Assembly: GCF_002410825.1 (NCBI RefSeq)
Contig: NZ_DHOS01000063.1
Span: forward strand, 1 to 64,000
From: Proteiniphilum sp. UBA5384
Lineage (GTDB): Bacteria; Bacteroidota; Bacteroidia; Bacteroidales; Dysgonomonadaceae
DNA: 64,000 nucleotides
Direction: 5' to 3'
The notes beneath the pieces are model-generated. The model made no database searches. It worked only from the letters and a program-made list of their open reading frames with translations, and was not told the DNA's origin. The position numbers and the translations under genes are program-made. Below are positions 63,246-64,000 of this stretch, in pieces; position 1 is the first letter of the stretch, and every line of letters starts with the position of its first letter.

Positions 63246-64000
63246 CTATCCTACTGCCGGAGCAAGTGTCTTGTGCTTTGACAAACTTCTTATAAAATAT
63301 TCCAGCATCCGGAACACGGCTTCTTCGTCCATATTTGATATCTTGGAGATAGAATCGAGGTTGGTTGTGTCGAATTCCAAATTATTTTGAGCATAAGCAC
63401 CGGTAAAGGACATTCCTATGGACATGATCCGCTCATACACATCCATATCGGCCGTCTCTATTGTATTGTCGGGGACAAGCCGGATGGGCAACAGCCTGTT
63501 CAGGCTTTCAATGATATAACCACTTCTCACAGGCTTTTTGGAGACCATATTCACGATGACCGGCAATTCAGGTGTTTCGGCCATACAGACGAGATGATTT
63601 ACCACGGTATTGATCGCAATCAGGTTTTGGGTTGCCTCCGGATCGATCTTGATACGTATGGTCCGGTTAGGGTGCCGGTGGGACAAGCTATGCACCCGAC
63701 GGGCAAAATCAAAAATACCGTAATCGGTTTTGGTCACCCCTGTGCGGCTGTCGCCCACTACCTGTGACAGGCGGATCGCATGCCCCGGCAAATGATTCTC
63801 GTTGATATGCTTTCTGAGCACGTTTTCTGCGAATCTTTTCGACTGCTCATAATAATTCCTGAATCCTGCGATATCCTCATTATTGTCATAAAACACTTCC
63901 TTGAAGAGCCCATTGTACCGCCCGCAGGAATAGGCGGTACTGACCATGAAAAAACGGGAACCGGGGAGTGTGTGGCGGCTGAACATACGAATAGAATTTT
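63246..64000 (-). CDS. SDR-type NAD-binding (male-sterility/fatty acyl reductase-like) protein, N-terminus beyond the window
   Basis: The frame is open to the right edge, so the start is outside. The visible 250 residues include FFMVSTAYSCGRYNGLFKE, the SDR catalytic region with Tyr-x3-Lys in YYEQSKRFAENVLRKH, and HAIRLSQVVGDSRTGVTKTD, which resemble the NAD_binding_4 family of fatty acyl reductases. The C-terminal 90 residues are helical and less conserved. The N-terminal Gly-rich Rossmann loop would lie in the missing part. It is upstream of the CDP-alcohol phosphatidyltransferase gene. The substrate is unknown; lipid or polyketide reduction is possible. Confidence 0.8.
   Translation of the reverse strand, partial: NSIRMFSRHTLPGSRFFMVSTAYSCGRYNGLFKEVFYDNNEDIAGFRNYYEQSKRFAENVLRKHINENHLPGHAIRLSQVVGDSRTGVTKTDYGIFDFARRVHSLSHRHPNRTIRIKIDPEATQNLIAINTVVNHLVCMAETPELPVIVNMVSKKPVRSGYIIESLNRLLPIRLVPDNTIETADMDVYERIMSIGMSFTGAYAQNNLEFDTTNLDSISKISNMDEEAVFRMLEYFIRSLSKHKTLAPAVG

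Noticed and set aside
1..64000. CRISPR array, insertion sequence or prophage
   Set aside because: No regularly spaced repeats, transposase, integrase or phage structural genes were seen on either strand.

Overview
The window looks like a chromosomal segment of a Bacteroidales bacterium, most like Dysgonomonadaceae/Porphyromonadaceae (Proteiniphilum or Petrimonas type). This rests on the protein families present: FtsX-type ABC permease pairs, LytS/LytTR regulation, PadR-PspC, a 630-residue SpeA, TrpB2 and a class II ribonucleotide reductase. It also rests on Bacteroidetes-type promoters (TTG, 19-20 nt, TAnnTTTG) seen upstream of several genes. Genus placement is inference; there is no rRNA in the window.

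Layout. 1-1914: three small minus-strand genes (a DUF4304 protein, a two-helix membrane protein, an immunity-like 125-residue protein). 2113-12299: a minus-strand ABC efflux cluster read from right to left as membrane-fusion protein, permease pair 1, permease pair 2, one ATPase, permease pair 3. It is preceded by a sigma-54-like promoter and two tandem palindromic operators. 12507-14255: a higBA toxin-antitoxin pair, a decayed dicarboxylate symporter gene and a DUF488 gene. 14485-19653: an S9 oligopeptidase lipoprotein, a DUF3788 gene, a DUF4143 ATPase remnant and speA. 20011-30393: a serpin lipoprotein, nrdJ, a patatin/outer-membrane protein, a Lys-rich small protein, a YigZ protein and topA. 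30496-35731 (minus strand): a split chrA pair, trpB and maeB.

35994-54544 is the most striking part. The same five-gene block (TetR regulator, TolC-like outer membrane factor, lipoprotein membrane-fusion protein, 1040-residue RND pump, 97-residue PII-like protein) occurs twice in the same orientation. The two blocks flank a thioredoxin-fold membrane protein, a stand-alone LpxC, two small envelope proteins and a LytS/LytTR two-component system. The PII-like proteins are identical at about 80 of 97 positions, which suggests a PII-type sensor dedicated to the RND pump.

54609-64000: a frameshifted remnant of an AspT/YidE-type transporter, pncB, an M23 peptidase and coaBC, a PadR-PspC pair, two adjacent tRNA-Leu genes with different anticodons, a CDP-alcohol phosphatidyltransferase, and the start-truncated end of an SDR-type reductase running off the right edge.

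Overall the window is dominated by envelope and efflux functions. Housekeeping genes (topA, coaBC, pncB, maeB, trpB, nrdJ, speA) are interspersed with at least three decayed genes. A 16-bp inverted repeat close to TYCCGRTTTAYCGGRA recurs in five intergenic places.
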